In this document: positions 33,337-47,100 of the stretch, piece by piece
Position numbering within the stretch: the first letter of the stretch is position 1
Layout of the letters: each line of letters opens with the position of its first letter
DNA from: Synanceia verrucosa
Taxonomy: Eukaryota > Chordata > Actinopteri > Perciformes > Synanceiidae
DNA: 64,000 bases
Assembly: GCA_029721515.1 (NCBI GenBank)
Contig: CM056556.1
Coordinates: 27,702,169 to 27,766,168, forward strand
Reading direction: 5' to 3'
Program-made: the position numbers and the translations under genes
Notes under the pieces: generated by a model
Databases searched by the model: none
The model's input: only the letters and a program-made list of their open reading frames with translations
What the model was told of the DNA's origin: nothing

Positions 33337-35739
33337 ACATTCACACAGCTGTCAGCACAAATACATCAACACTCATTATTGTGACGCTCAACATGAAATG
33401 GAGCTGTGTGTGTCTGTGCTGAAGCATCCAATGCAAAGCCAGCGTCTGGAAAGGATTGATAATAATGTAGTTTTGTTGTTAACACTTACACTGTTAGATA
33501 ATGATTTTGTTAAATGTTGCTTTTTAAATAAATATGTCCTGAGGACTTGAGTGATCTGTTATTTTATCTGCTTCTTTATTGTAATTTAAAACAGAAGGCG
33601 GTGTTCAAACGGCTAGAAAATCTGAAAGCAAGACAAAAATGAAGACGAGGTGTATTTTATTCTTTTGTCAGAGGTCTTAATTTCTAATTGTTTAATTATG
33701 CAATAGGACAGGAGAACAGCCAGCAGTGTCAGCTTAGTTTCTTTATACTAATGACCATAGATGTATTCTGTCACACCTCCTGATGAAAGTGGGAACTGTA
33801 CTTTGTAAAGAAGAGTAAAAAAAATTGTAATTGTGACTATAATAGTTCTGTGGCATATTATTGAATGACATGCAAGCTAAATTTATCCATGAAGTCTGAA
33901 ACTGTGTCTTCTGAGATGTATAGATTATCATTAAGTGAGATGATGTCATACTGATAATCCACTCTCCTTCAGCTTTCATGTAAATAGTCTACTAACGTTG
34001 CCATGTTGAGAGCTGTGTGGAGTCAAGCCATCTGTCAGAAATGATTGTTGTCAGGTTAGGGCTAGGGTCTTCTATTAAATCAAACTGTCTTCTCTTAGCT
34101 CTTAGTGTGGCTGTTCTGCTTGTGATCATCTGATTTCACCATCTCTACATCAGCTTCCTTCTCTATCAGCATCAGTCATTGTTCTCACCGTCACACCACC
34201 ATCTCCCCAAATCTGAAATCTGAAATATAAACTACAACCTCAACTCCCGGTTGCAGCAGTCTCAGCCACTGTGTCAGACAGTGAAGGCTTGTTTGATCGT
34301 TCCTGTGATGTGAGTCAGCTGCTGTGTCAACATGTGGCTAAGAGGCCCCTGTTCATCTACCTTTACTGTAAGTTTCATGGAAACAATCCAATGAGGAAAT
34401 TAACGCAATGATTGTACCTCATGGTTCAATGAGTCCAAACCTGGAATGATTCAAAGCACATCTGCCTGCCAAGTACAGTTTGTATGGACTTTAGTGACAG
34501 TTAGAAATCATTTGGCTTGTTTTCATAGTTCATTTTTCTTATAGTGTTTTTATTTTATTATAGCATAAATAATGATTACAGGCCTACCACTGAAATATGT
34601 GCCATTCAGTTCAACTAAACTGATCAACTCTCCTTTATTTTAATCCTTAGTTTAAGGTGTCATAAATGGTATTCATAATTATTGTGGTATCAGACCCTGA
34701 ACAGGCTGAGGGTCACGCCCTAACAAAGCAAAGCCATGCTGCTAACACCCAGAAGAATCTCTCCACCACCCACTTACAGCAGGTCATGTGTGATGATTGA
34801 GACGGATTTTTCTTTGGTCTACCAAATGATTTTTAGGAAATTCTTGCACATTATACTGTACATTTTACTCTTTGTCACAGAACTCACTTTAATGTTTGAT
34901 TCAAATGCTTTCAGTGGTACAGCTAAACAAAAGAAACACAGAAGGTGTTTATGTCCTTGGAGGGGTGAGAAGCCATCGAAGCTAATCATCAATACAATGC
35001 TTATGCATCAAATGAAAGCACACTTTGCACAGAGACGCTCAAACCAAAATGTGCTCCTATGATAGGGTAGAAAGTCTCCATCAGTGTCTGCCATGGACTC
35101 GCTAATGTCACATTAAACTTACCTCTGTATTCAGTTCCCTTCATTGTTCAAACAGAACTGAAAGTAAAATAATTATTTCAGTACAAATATATGTATTATA
35201 AATGCATGGGTCTATACTATGGTATATTTTGACTTTAATGTCCATTTCGATGTTTGGAGTGATGACGAAACTCTATTCTGTTAACCAAGTAAAAGTGCAG
35301 AAGTATTTCTCAAGGTGTCCTCCTAGGTTCCATGCTTGGTCCTCTCCTGTGTTGTAATCTACCTGACACATAAACACCTTACTTATTACACAGTTTAATT
35401 TGTGAAACATCCAAAAGAAAAAAAAAACTCTAATAAGTGTCACTGCTCTGCACCGCACAGAAGAAAGAGGCAGTTTGTGACGAGCTGATGACCACAGTGG
35501 AGAATTTACCAAAACTGAGAGTGAATGTTGGACTGGAATTCATCAGGAGGACTCAAACACAACACTAAAAGTATGCTGTGTACATACAGTAGGCATGCAA
35601 CACTGGCCTTCTCAGGTGATAAAATAATCAGTCACTGCTGAGCTTGAAGCCTGTTTTGACACTTTCAAGTGGCCAAAACAGAAAGGGAAAAAATGAATGC
35701 AGATTTAAAGTCAATTAGTGGTTGACTTTATGCTGTAGA
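33337..35739. other. Intergenic: POLR2C 3' UTR then no recognisable gene
   Basis: POLR2C 3' UTR to about 33550, then AT-rich sequence. Short open frames here lack splice partners, codon periodicity or family resemblance. I see nothing coding. Confidence 0.5.
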
Positions 35740-35965
35740 CCGTAAACGCCTGCAGAGAGTGGTGAAGACTGCTGAGAAGATCATCAGGTCTCTGCAGAGC
35801 ATCTATCTCCACAGGAGAGCTGCCTCCATCCTCAAAGACCCCACCCACCCCCAACATGGACTGTTCACACTTCCCCCCTCAGGATGGAGGTACAGAAGTG
35901 TGAAATGCAGAACTTCCAGACTGAAAAACTCTTTCCCTCTGACTTTCCAACCACAGACTACCTCT
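35740..35965 (+). pseudogene. Non-LTR retrotransposon (LINE) reverse-transcriptase tail, fragment
   Basis: One frame reads RKRLQRVVKTAEKIIRSLQ, then ILKDPTHPQHGLFTLPPSG, then RYRSVKCRTSRLKNSF. This is the characteristic C-terminal tail of fish LINE ORF2 proteins (HP-H-LF-LLPSGRRYRS-RTSR-KNSF). Only about 70 residues remain. A short T/A-rich 3' tail follows, and the upstream polymerase domain is absent, as expected of a 5'-truncated dead copy. The family was not assigned. Confidence 0.7.
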
Positions 35966-36780
35966 ACTACCTCTTTGTACAGTCAATATTTTTTATTTTA
36001 TATATTGTATTTTATCACACTGCTGCCTTATTTGCATTTAAGCTGCCTGTATTCATCTTTTTCATTTTGTTTGTATTTTTTTACACTTTGAATTATTGCT
36101 TGGCGTTGATGTTGGATAGCAAGTGAAGTACATTATTTCATTAAACAGGGAAACATGATTCCTTTCTGTTCACATAATCATAGACAATAATAATAATAAT
36201 AATAATAATGATAGACACAACCAAAATACAAGGCCAGCAGTAAACAACAGATTCATATTACCTTTGAGAGCAGTAATGTATAGAGCGCTCATCACTGATA
36301 AACCAAACTGAACTAAGGAGGCTGTTTTTAGAAAGGAAATGTATAATATTTGACTTCTTGATTTCTTTCTGTTGTTTTTTTTTTATTTGCTTGGCTGTTT
36401 ATTTCTGCAAAGATATCGTTGTTATTGTGGAAAATTTGATAATTGTTTTCTATTTTCCAAATGTAATGCCTGTGTGGTCTATGCTGTAGAAAATTGTTTG
36501 AATACTGTGATATTTGTTTGTGATTCTGTGTTTTCCATGTACAGTATAATATTGGTCTCTGTGTTGGATCCAGGAAGAACAGAAAATAATGGTGTGAGTG
36601 ATGACTAATGGCGATCCCTTTAAATAAACAATAAACATGATAACAAACACTTTGAATCTTGTTTTCATTCCTACGTGCTTAAATGTTTGTTTTTAATCAC
36701 TTTTGTGTATATTCCATCGTATGTGCATTTTAAGTTTGTGCATTTTTTGTTTGTGCAGTTTTCTATTATTTACGACCCAC
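35966..36780. other. Intergenic, AT-rich, with (ATA)n
   Basis: Contains an (AAT)n tract at 36187-36210 and T-rich sequence. No gene recognised. It may be partly the 3' tail of the LINE fragment. Confidence 0.45.
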
Positions 36781-36810
36781 AATCCTTTGTGCAAGGAAAA
36801 ACGCAGACCC

Positions 36811-36884
36811 AGGGTCACGTGGTATTGTCACTGAGGCGGAAATGAAAGTTCACTAGCGACAGCAGCGGAGCACAGCTAAGAAAG
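36811..36884 (+). promoter_or_regulatory. wwp2: WWP2 promoter edge and noncoding first exon
   Basis: GTCACGTG (E-box at 36816-36821) precedes a GC-richer segment ending in AAG/GTAGGG, a good donor at 36885. The next acceptor, TTACAG, is at 38095, 12 bases before the WWP2 ATG. This pair gives a noncoding exon 1 and a 1.2 kb intron. The transcription start is not defined. Confidence 0.5.
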
Positions 36885-38107
36885 GTAGGGAAAAGATCAC
36901 ATTACGCTCTTATTTGAGGAAGTTGTTACGGATATAAGGTGTTCTGACATGGACCATGTAGCTGTCAGTGGCGTTTTACTTGTTGTCAGGTGGCTAGAAC
37001 AGGTTTTATTGGCATGTCCTTTTATGAAAAAAAAATCCCTACGAAGCTTGCTCGCTAACCGTTAGCTTCTTCTGGATGGAGTTAGCTAGAATTAGCCACT
37101 TCCAAGGGGAAGTGTTGCTGCTTTCCTTCAAAACAAATGTCACAGTACTGGGAAAACCGGTCACAGCTACGTATTGCCAGTTTGTCTTCCATAAAAACTC
37201 ACCTCCAGATTGTGTGTGTGTTTTCATAATCAACATCGTGTCAGCTGTAACGCGTTTTAACAAACAAGTATTTCCAATTGAGTTGTAGTTTGGAAATAAA
37301 TGACCGGAAGTTAGTGTGTTTGTGGCGCAGCTTGACAGTGATGCACAGAAATGCCCTGATCATCTTCCGTGTTTGTGTTTTATGCGCAGCAGCTAAGGGT
37401 ATTTAAATGCGGGGACGATGACCCTGTTTAGCAGGGGCAGCTGGTTCGTTAGTCTGACGGCTCATAAAGTTATAAAGCTAAGCTAGCCTCCACTCAGTAG
37501 CGGATTTAGCTGCGTAGCCGGTCAGCTTGTTTCACAAGGTTGGCGGAAGATGCTGTGCGCTTTTGTTGTGATTGCTTTTATCTGAGCATCTGCAGCCCAA
37601 TGACAGACCTCAGTTGGTTATTTTGTCAATTCAGCACGTAATAATTGGCTTTTATTATGGCCAGGTCACATCTGGCCATGCGTCACAGCTTTTTGTCTGG
37701 TCCCAGGCTGAGATGCCCCCAGCAGTCACCTTGGTGGGGCAGCAAGTGACGTTACACCGACAGCAGGATGAGATCTCCCCACAAACACAATTTAGGGTTC
37801 ATGTCCTTTCTTGATATGCAACATAAAACCAGTATTAACAGTAGCCCCGGTTCATCTTTGCAGGCCTTTGCTGATGCAGTCCTCTCTGCATTCAGTCCAG
37901 CAGGCTGCTTCTCTGACTTTGCTCAAGGTGATGTTGATCAGGTCTGCTGAAAGTCTGGGCTATCTGATGCTGGGAACACATTCCTACCTTCACTGTAATT
38001 CAGTTCACCTGGCTGCTTGAAATACATCCAGCTCCAGCAACACACGTTGTTTTTCTCATTCAGATATGTTCTGATATTGTGTGTTTGTGTTACAGAGCTG
38101 TGAGGTC

Positions 38108-41100
38108 ATGGCAGCCGCCAGCGTGAGCAGACCTGGTGGTGCCCAGACCACGGAAAAGTCTCAGCTGATCCTGAAAGGTACCGATCAGGGTTTTTTTGTG
38201 CCACTGGAACATACTGATAATAATAAAGCCATGCTCTTCCAAATTGAAGACAAGACAGGAGAGTGTCCTTTACAGCAGTGTCACACTATAAATGTGTGCA
38301 TTTTATCTCATAAATAAGCTGTGGTTGAGTGATGGATCAGTTTCTATTAGGTGCTTCTTTTTCACTCAGTCTTGTGCTGTGGTGGCTCTACACATTAAGC
38401 AGCATGATGAGTCTTGTTCATCTGTCATATCACATGGAAATATCCTCGCTGTTCTCAACTTTAGCCTCTTCCTTTTTTAAACGAACGGGTCAACCCGACC
38501 CCCACAGACTGCTCCCTCTCCTCCATTGTTTACAAAGCTAACTATTGTTCAGACAGGATGTGCAGCAGCTTCACACAGTTTGTATAAAGGCAAAGCTATT
38601 TGGACAAATCAGAGCTTGTGAGACTTTTGTCATTCAGTTCCTGGAGGCCTCGGTGATTGACTTTTATTTACTGCTCAGATCACAATTCTCTTTTTTACTT
38701 GTTGGACTTTTAGTCAAAAATTATGCCGATAATTGTGTGTCTGTAGTTAGAAAGAGTTGAGTTTAATTTACATCAGATGAATGTAAATTAAAGCAGCTTT
38801 AATCAGTACTATTAACAGTGGAACACACTTCTATGTGAGAGGTGTTGCTTGCAGTTTTCTATCATGTGACGCTACAGTGACCTTTAGATTTATGACCTGC
38901 AATGTTCCGGTTCTGGTCACAGCAGGCAATATTAGCAGCTAGCTAGTGCTCATAGTGGAGCATTTAGCCTGGTTTGACCTGGGTCCTTCTTTGTGGAGGG
39001 TTCCTTTGGTTCTCTCTTTGTTCTCTCTTTGTTCTCTCTTTGTTCTCTCTTTGTTCTCTCTTGGTTCTCTCTGTTTCTCTCTTGGTTCTCTCTGTTTCTC
39101 TCTTGGTTCTCTCTGGTTCTCTCTTTGTTCTCTCTTGGTTCTCTCTGGTTCTCTCTTGGTTCTCTCTTGGTTCTCTCTGGTTCTCTCTTTGTTCTCTCTT
39201 GGTTCTCTCTGGTTCTCTCTTTGTTCTCTCTTGGTTCTCTCTTTGTTCTCTCTTTGTTCTCTCTTGGTTCTCTCTTTGTTCTCTCTTTGTTCTCTCTTGG
39301 TTCTCTTGGTTCTCTCTTTGTTCTCTCTTGGTTCTCTCTGGTTCTCTCTTTGTTCTCTCTTTGTTCTCTCTTGGTTCTCTCTTTGTTCTCTCTTGGTTCT
39401 CTTGGTTCTCTCTTTGTTCTCTCTTGGTTCTCTCTTTGTTCTCTCTTTGTTCTCTCTTTGTTCTCTCTGGTTCTCTCTTGGTTCTCTCTGGTTCTCTCTT
39501 TGTTCTCTCTGGTTCTCTCTTGGTTCTCTCTGGTTCTCGCTTGGTTCTCTCTGGTTCTCTCTTGGTTCTCTCTGGTTCTCTCTTGGTTCTCTCTGGTTCT
39601 CTCTGGTTCTCTCTTTGTTCTCTCTTGGTTCTCTCTGGTTCTCTCTTTGTTCTCTCTTTGTTCTCTCTTGGTTCTCTCTTGGTTCTCTCGTTGTTCTCGC
39701 TTGGTTCTCTCTGGTGCTCTCGTTGTTCTCGCTTGGTTCTCTCTGGTTCTCTCTTTGTTCTCTCTTGGTTCTCTCTGGTTCTCTCTTGGTTCTCTCTGGT
39801 TCTCTCTTTGTTCTCTCTTGGTTCTCTTGGTTCTCTCTTTGTTCTCTCTTGGTTCTCTCTAGGTTCTCTCTTTGTTCTCTCTTGGTTCTCTCTTGGTTCT
39901 CTCTGGTTCTCTCTTTGTTTTCTCTTGGTTCTCTCTGGTTCTCTCTTGGTTCTCTCTTTGTTCTCTCTTGGTTCTCTCTGGTTCTCTCTGGTTCTCTCTT
40001 TGTTCTCTCTTGGTTCTCTCTTGGTTCTCTCGTTGTTCTCGCTTGGTTCTCTCTGGTTCTCTCGTTGTTCTCGCTTGGTTCTCTCTGGTTCTCTCTTTGT
40101 TCTCTCTTGGTTCTCTTGGTTCTCTCTTTGTTCTCTCTTGGTTCTCTCTTGGTTCTCTCTGGTTCTCTCTTTGTTTTCTCTTGGTTCTCTCTGGTTCTCT
40201 CTGGTTCTCCAGCTTCCTCCAGTCCACAGACAGTCAGGTCAGGTTAACTTGTGACTCTAAACTGGTCCTAGATGTGAACTTAAGTATGGATGGTTTCTCT
40301 CTCAAAGTGTTGGTCCTGTGATCTGATCTGACCTTCATCTTCACCCAGCTGACCCTGGTTACCAGTTCATGAATGAATGAATGAATGAATGAATGAATGA
40401 ATCAGACTGCACCAAATACTAGAAAAACAGTAATATTTCCCAAAACTACAGTAACTGTGTAGTATTGACCTGATTTGTCCAGAGTTCAGACTGAAGCTTT
40501 TTCAGCTGAAGACAGAGGCCTGCTGACCCTGCAGAAACACAGTGATCTAAAACAGTGAAGTGCACCAGAACCAGACAGTCAAACACTGAGCTGGAAATCA
40601 CAGTAAGGCTCTGATTCAGGTGATGATTCTCCATAAAGTATTGACTATTTTACAGCACAGATATTGAGTCAAGCTTCTTTTAAGATGCTGGCAGCATAAG
40701 ATAAGATATGCTTTAACATTCTGACTGGTTCAGTTCTAGTTGTGATTTATTATGTCGTCCTTGGTATTGGTTCCCTGTGGTCGCCCTCCATGTGTTTCCT
40801 TGCAGCCTTGTATAATGGGACTTTGCACAGTGCAGACAGTATAACGTACCACACTGTCAGCAGTGGCTTTGTTGTCATTACACTGTATTTAGACATGATG
40901 CTCAAATCTGATCTATTATACCACGTGATACTTTAAAACTTACTTTGACACACTGGAGTTTCATAGGTGGTTTTTGGGTCCGTCTGTTTTGTCATAAATG
41001 GGTTGAAAACAAGGCCTCCAGTTAGCTCGTCTTTCCTATTGCTATTAGAATTAGACTAAAAAAAGTCACAGGTCTTTTTCCTGTTTGAGCTGTGACACTG

Positions 41101-44100
41101 TTGATCTGGTTGATCTGCTCTCCACCACCTCACCGTATCTCACCCTCTTCCCCCTGCTTTTGATTCTTCCACTCCTTCCTTCTCCTCTTCAGAGATGAGC
41201 TAATGTCTCGTCTGTGTTAGGAGGAAGTGCTCTCTGTCATCATTTATTCATCCAACCACTCTCAATCTAGAAGTCAGGACTAACAGATCAGCTCTCATAT
41301 GACTGACACAAGAATTCAAAGCTACTAAGACCGTCTGAGCCCAGCTGGAGTTTATTACCAGAGCTGCTGGTGGTGCTGCGATGTCCTGAAATGCCTCAAA
41401 ATGTATTCAGAAAGATGTGGAGGAGTGTGACGCAGCAGTCGGCTAACTTGTTCTTGCATTCATTTCATTAGATTGTTACAGATATGAATGAAAGTTGTAC
41501 CACAGGTGGGTTTTCTTTATCCACTAGAGGGCAGTGTGTATATTTGCCTGTTTGAATGCCTCAACAGCAGCAACACACAGTGTCCACACCACATGTGATA
41601 ACTGACAATATGAAATATACTTAAAGCAGTCAGTGTGATACCAAAAAAATGGTGATGGACACTTTTTTTCAAGGCAATGTGCAAATGAAAAAATAAAGCT
41701 AATTGTGAAGTATACAGTATATACAAACTGCTCCAGAAACACCTCGAAAAGAAAAAAAGAAAAAAGAAAAATCATTGACATTTTTGCAGGTTGATTGATA
41801 TGAAAGTGTTCAGAGAAGGTATAGAGTGATGGTGAACCAAACATCAGTATATTCAGTGGCTTCCTCTCCATGAACTGTGAAAGAACAGGAAGAAGTTAAA
41901 TGGCTGATAAAATAGAATTATCAGTAAGCATTTATACGAATACACAGCTGACAAATAATGAATACATGTTCAATCATTGATCCTTTTACTTTGCTGCTGG
42001 TGTATGAGATGACAGTCAGATGTCGCCTTTTAGCACTAAAACAGAATTAGACTCAAGTTACAGACAAATTATTTTTTATAGATTGTTTTGACTCTGCTGA
42101 CCTGTTCTGAAAATGGTTTGAAAATATGATGGTGTGGGACACTTTGATGTAATTAAAGCTGATTGAGAGACCATTCAATGTTTGTAAGTGTTAACAGTGA
42201 CAGCTAGGCCTGCTAATATTATAAGATAATATAATATAATATAGTTATATAAACCCCTCCCCACTTGGAAAACAAGGTCCAGGTTGAAAAAAATACCAAA
42301 GGTACCCTTGAAGTACTAGGGTAGTCTTTTATTTTGTGTGTTCTTGCACACTGACAAGCTGGTTTGTGTTTTCCTCTGTTAGATACTTAAAATAAAGGCC
42401 TTCTGTTTGGGCCCCAATCTCACTGAGCGATATTATTATAAAACAGTAATTGTAGATGAGGTGTTGTCGATGTAAAAGCTTGAAACCTTTGACCTGTGAC
42501 ACACACATGAAATAGATATGTGTTTCTTTTTTGTGGCTCGCCTGTGACCACAGTGGATTAACAGAAAGAAGACCTTTTCCAGTCCTAAAATAGCCCTCTG
42601 CTCTCCTTCATCTGTTTCAGTGGTTTCAGCGAAGCCTCAGTCTCCCAAGCTGCCAAACCGTCACTCTCGACTCAGCTCGTTTGTCGAGGTGACTGCTGAC
42701 GGCCTGAGCAGTGAAACCAAAAAGACAGGCAAACGCAGCGGACACCTGGAGCTGCAGTGGAACGAAGACCTCACCCTGTGAGAGCGCCATCACACACTGA
42801 CTGGTTTTATGTCATCTGTCTGTCTGCACGGCCGTCTGACTGTTCTTATCAGCTCCACACACCTGAAGGGAATGTGTTCAAATTTAGCTCAAAAGTCCAC
42901 CTGGATAAAACCATAACACAAGAATTTATGTGCTAATTTTACACCAATGTCTCACAGGATATAATGATGTCTGATAGAATAGAACCCAATATATATTTTT
43001 TTGATCCAAAATGCACTTGTTCCAGCATCATGTACAAGCTATACAACAAACAACTATTTATTTACAATATTTACAGTATGTATTTAAAAATAAATCAATG
43101 TCAAATTAAATGAAATGTAACTAAACTAAATAATGAAGAGCACAATATAAACAGTGAAAGTTTGCTGTGCAAATTAGTTACTGTTGTAAAATATTTAAAT
43201 GTATGATGTTGAGTCAGTTTTATTTGTATAGGCCAATAAAAAAAAAATATAAATTATAAAAAAAAAATTATAAATTTGCCTCAAAGGGCTTTATAATCTG
43301 TACAGGATATGACACCCTCTGTCCTTTACAAATGACCCTCACATCGACTAAGGAAAAACTCCCCAAAAAAAACCTTTTAACAGGGAAAAGAAACAGAAGA
43401 ATCCTCAGGAAGAGCAACAGAGGAGGGATCCCTCTTATGACATGATAAGATTTCACTCTTACAGAGTAACAATAATCAAAAACACATCAACACTCCATAT
43501 GACGACAGTTAACACATAAAGAATTGCATAGAGATCAAGCTGTCAGCATTGAATTCAGAGCAACACGTCCTCCTCTCCACCACACCAGTTTATGTGACTA
43601 ATAAACTGTGGTCGATACAGGAAAGACTCTAAATACCAGAATATTCCAATGAAGCAGAAGTTCTGCTGTTTGCTAAAAGTGTCACTCAGCTCATTTAAAC
43701 CAATTCCTGTGGCGAAGCTTAGATTAATCTACTGATAAGCAGTGTTTGTTCATGTCTCACAGTAATGTGACGCCTCAGAGCCGCCTGGATCTGAAGCTGT
43801 GGAGCTGCCACACCCTGAGGAAGGAGCTCCTGGGCAGCGCCTCCATCGACCTGCTGGACACTCTGCGCACACATGATGGCAAGAGTAAGGACACACCGAC
43901 ACTATGGTTCTTTTTTTTAACACGCCATAGCAGCTTATAAGCAGTGATTAACACGTGGGAACAAGAAGTATGAATTCACTGTGACATCAGAGCAGCAGCA
44001 GTGAGCCAGGCCACGCTCACATGCATTAACATGCTCTAACGTGCACCAACATGCATCAACATGCTCTAACATGCTCTAACGTGCACCAACATGCATCAAC

Positions 44101-47100
44101 ATGCTCTAACGTGCATCAACATGCATCAACATGCATTAACATGCTCTAACATGCTCTAACGTGCACCAACATGCATCAACATGCTCTAACGTGCATCAAC
44201 ATGCATCAACATGCATTAACATGCTCTAACATGCTCTAACGTGCACCAACATGCATCAACATGCTCTAACATGCTCTAACGTGCACCAACATGCATCAAC
44301 ATGCTCTAACGTGCACCAACATGCATCAACATGCATTAACATGCTCTAACATGCTCTAACGTGCACCAACATGCATCAACATGCTCTAACGTGCATCAAC
44401 ATGCATCAACATGCATTAACATGCTCTAACATGCTCTAACGTGCACCAACATGCATCAACATGCTCTAACATGCTCTAACGTGCACCAACATGCATCAAC
44501 ATGCTCTAACGTGCATCAACATGCATCAACATGCATTAACATGCTCTAACATGCTCTAACGTGCACCAACATGCATCAACATGCTCTAACGTGCATCAAC
44601 ATGCATCAACATGCATTAACATGCTCTAACATGCTCTAACGTGCACCAACATGCATCAACATGCTCTAACGTGCATCAACATGCATCAACATGCATTAAC
44701 ATGCTCTAACATGCTCTAACGTGCATCAACATGCATCAACATGCATTAACATGCTCTAACATGCTCTAACGTGCACCAACATGCATCAACATGCTCTAAC
44801 GTGCACCAACATGCACCAACATGCTCTAACGTGCATCAACATGCATCAACATGCTCTAACATGCTCTAACGTGCACCAACATGCATCAACATGCTCTAAC
44901 ATGCTCTAACGTGCACCAACATGCATCAACATGCTCTAACATGCTCTAACGTGCACCAACATGCATCAACATGCTCTAACATGCTCTAACGTGCACCAAC
45001 ATGCACCAACATGCTCTAACATGCTCTAACGTGCACCAACATGCATCAACATGCTCTAACATGCTCTAACGTGCACCAACATGCTCTAACGTGCACCAAC
45101 ATGCTCTAACATGCACCAACATGCACCAACATGCTCTAACATGCTCTAACATGCACCAACATGCACTAACATGCACCGACATGCTCTAACATGCACTAAC
45201 ATGCTCTAACATGCACTAACGTGCACCAACATGCTCTAACATGCTCTAACATGCACCAACATGCACCAACATGCTCTAACATGCTCTAACATGCACCAAC
45301 ATGCACTAACATGCACCGACATGCTCTAACATGCACTAACATGCTCTAACATGCTCTAACATGCACCAACATGCTCTAACATGCACCAACATGCTCTAAC
45401 ATGCACCAACATGCTCTAACATGCACTAACATGCTCTAACATGCACTAACGTGCACCAACACGCAACAACATGCAACAACATGCTCTAACATGCACCAAC
45501 ATGCTCTAACATGCATTAACATGCTCTAACGTGCACCAACATGCTCTGACGTGCACCAACATGCTCTAACATGCTCTAACATGCACTAACATGCACCAAC
45601 ATGCATTAACATGCTCTAACATGCATTAACATGCACCAACATGCATTAACATGCTCTAACATTCACCAACATTCACCAACATGCTCTAACATGCTCTAAC
45701 ATGCTCTACCATGCACTCAGCTATGTCAACAAAGACACTCTTAAACCTGCATGTTGTCTAAAACCAGTCAGTCTATAAACTGACTGGAAGAATTAAGTTT
45801 ATCTGTTACTGCTTGTAACCAATAAAGTTGAGTTATTATGTCCAGCAGTGACGTCACGTCCTGAAGAAATATCCCTCCGTGACTCATTTCCTCTGGAAAT
45901 CCAGTGTCTCTTTCTGACTTACACGCTTTTCTAAGTCTAAGTGACTGGTGTCACTGACTTTTTTAAGCCTTTATTAAAGCAGACTAATTGTCATGATGTC
46001 TTTCAGGACTCTTTGCTTAAATCTGCTCAGATTGATTTTCCCGTCACTTTTAAAAATGTGGTTATTCAAATAGAGTTTTGATGTTAGTGCCTCTGCAGCC
46101 TGTGAATGTTGTTAGTCACACTGAAACCACTATCTTTACCTGAATAAAATGTAGTTTTGATATTTAAATGTGGTAAAATGTGATCATGGAAGAAGTGAAA
46201 TGGGACTGAGCATTCAGTGCCATCTTCCAGCAGTTTTCTGTTCTCTGCAGCTTTGGAACAGTTTAGTCAGAAAGCAGTGGGGCAGCTTTCACTTCCTGAC
46301 ACAAAAGTGTTCACATCTGCTTCTGAGCAGCATTACTCATAAAGATCGAATGTGGCAGATAAGAGTGATCATCGAGTAACTCCTCTGTCAGCTGTCTTCA
46401 CTGTGGGTTGGGTTTTTGAGCAGGACCAGAGGATGTTTCCTCACCTCTTTCCTCACTACCTTCCTGTGTCGTCCTTCCTCCCCCTCCAGTGGAGAACGTG
46501 CAGCTGAGTCTGGTGCTGCAGACGGAGAACAAAGGCTCGGTTGTAGCGGGCGGCGAGCTCAACGTCTGTCTGGACGGCATGGCTGTTGATCTGGGCACGC
46601 TGCCCAATGGCAGCTCAGCAGCAGACAGTGAGTACCGCCTTCATCACACACACTCACAGAGGTGGAGGTAATGACACAGAGCAGCACCTAGAGAGGTCAT
46701 CACACTGAGGCCATGTGCACAAAGTGAGCATGTACTGCTGCTGTGTGGAAGTCACCTTTAAACAAGTGATGAACTAGAATGATCCCTGTGGGGCGTTAGA
46801 GGACATCGCTCTGCACTATTCTAAAAAAATGAATTTAATTGTGACTGCTAGTTTAGAAAACCTTTACAGAGTAAATGCAGGGCGACGCTGACATCAGGGC
46901 CGTTTTCTCGTCAGGAACATGAACACACTGTTTTCCTACAGACTTATTAGTACTGAATACACCACGCTATTAAACATTTCTCCTGCTCTCACTCTTTCCC
47001 TTCCTCTTAAATGTGTTTTAATATTGCAAACAAGCACACAAACGTACATGTGCATTAGTTTGTACAGTAGTATATTTATGTTTCCACCTGGTAAAGTCAG

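Noticed and set aside
38946..40254. Three overlapping forward open frames of 289-433 codons rich in Leu, Ser and Phe, and a 122-codon reverse frame
   Set aside because: All are translations of the 10/11-bp pyrimidine minisatellite, which lacks stop codons. The same peptide pattern appears in three frames, and the region lies inside a WWP2 intron.
44021..45715. CRISPR-like regular array
   Set aside because: Head-to-tail decamers without unique spacers in a vertebrate intron; it is a minisatellite. The same reasoning applies to 8485-12148 and 54806-57431.
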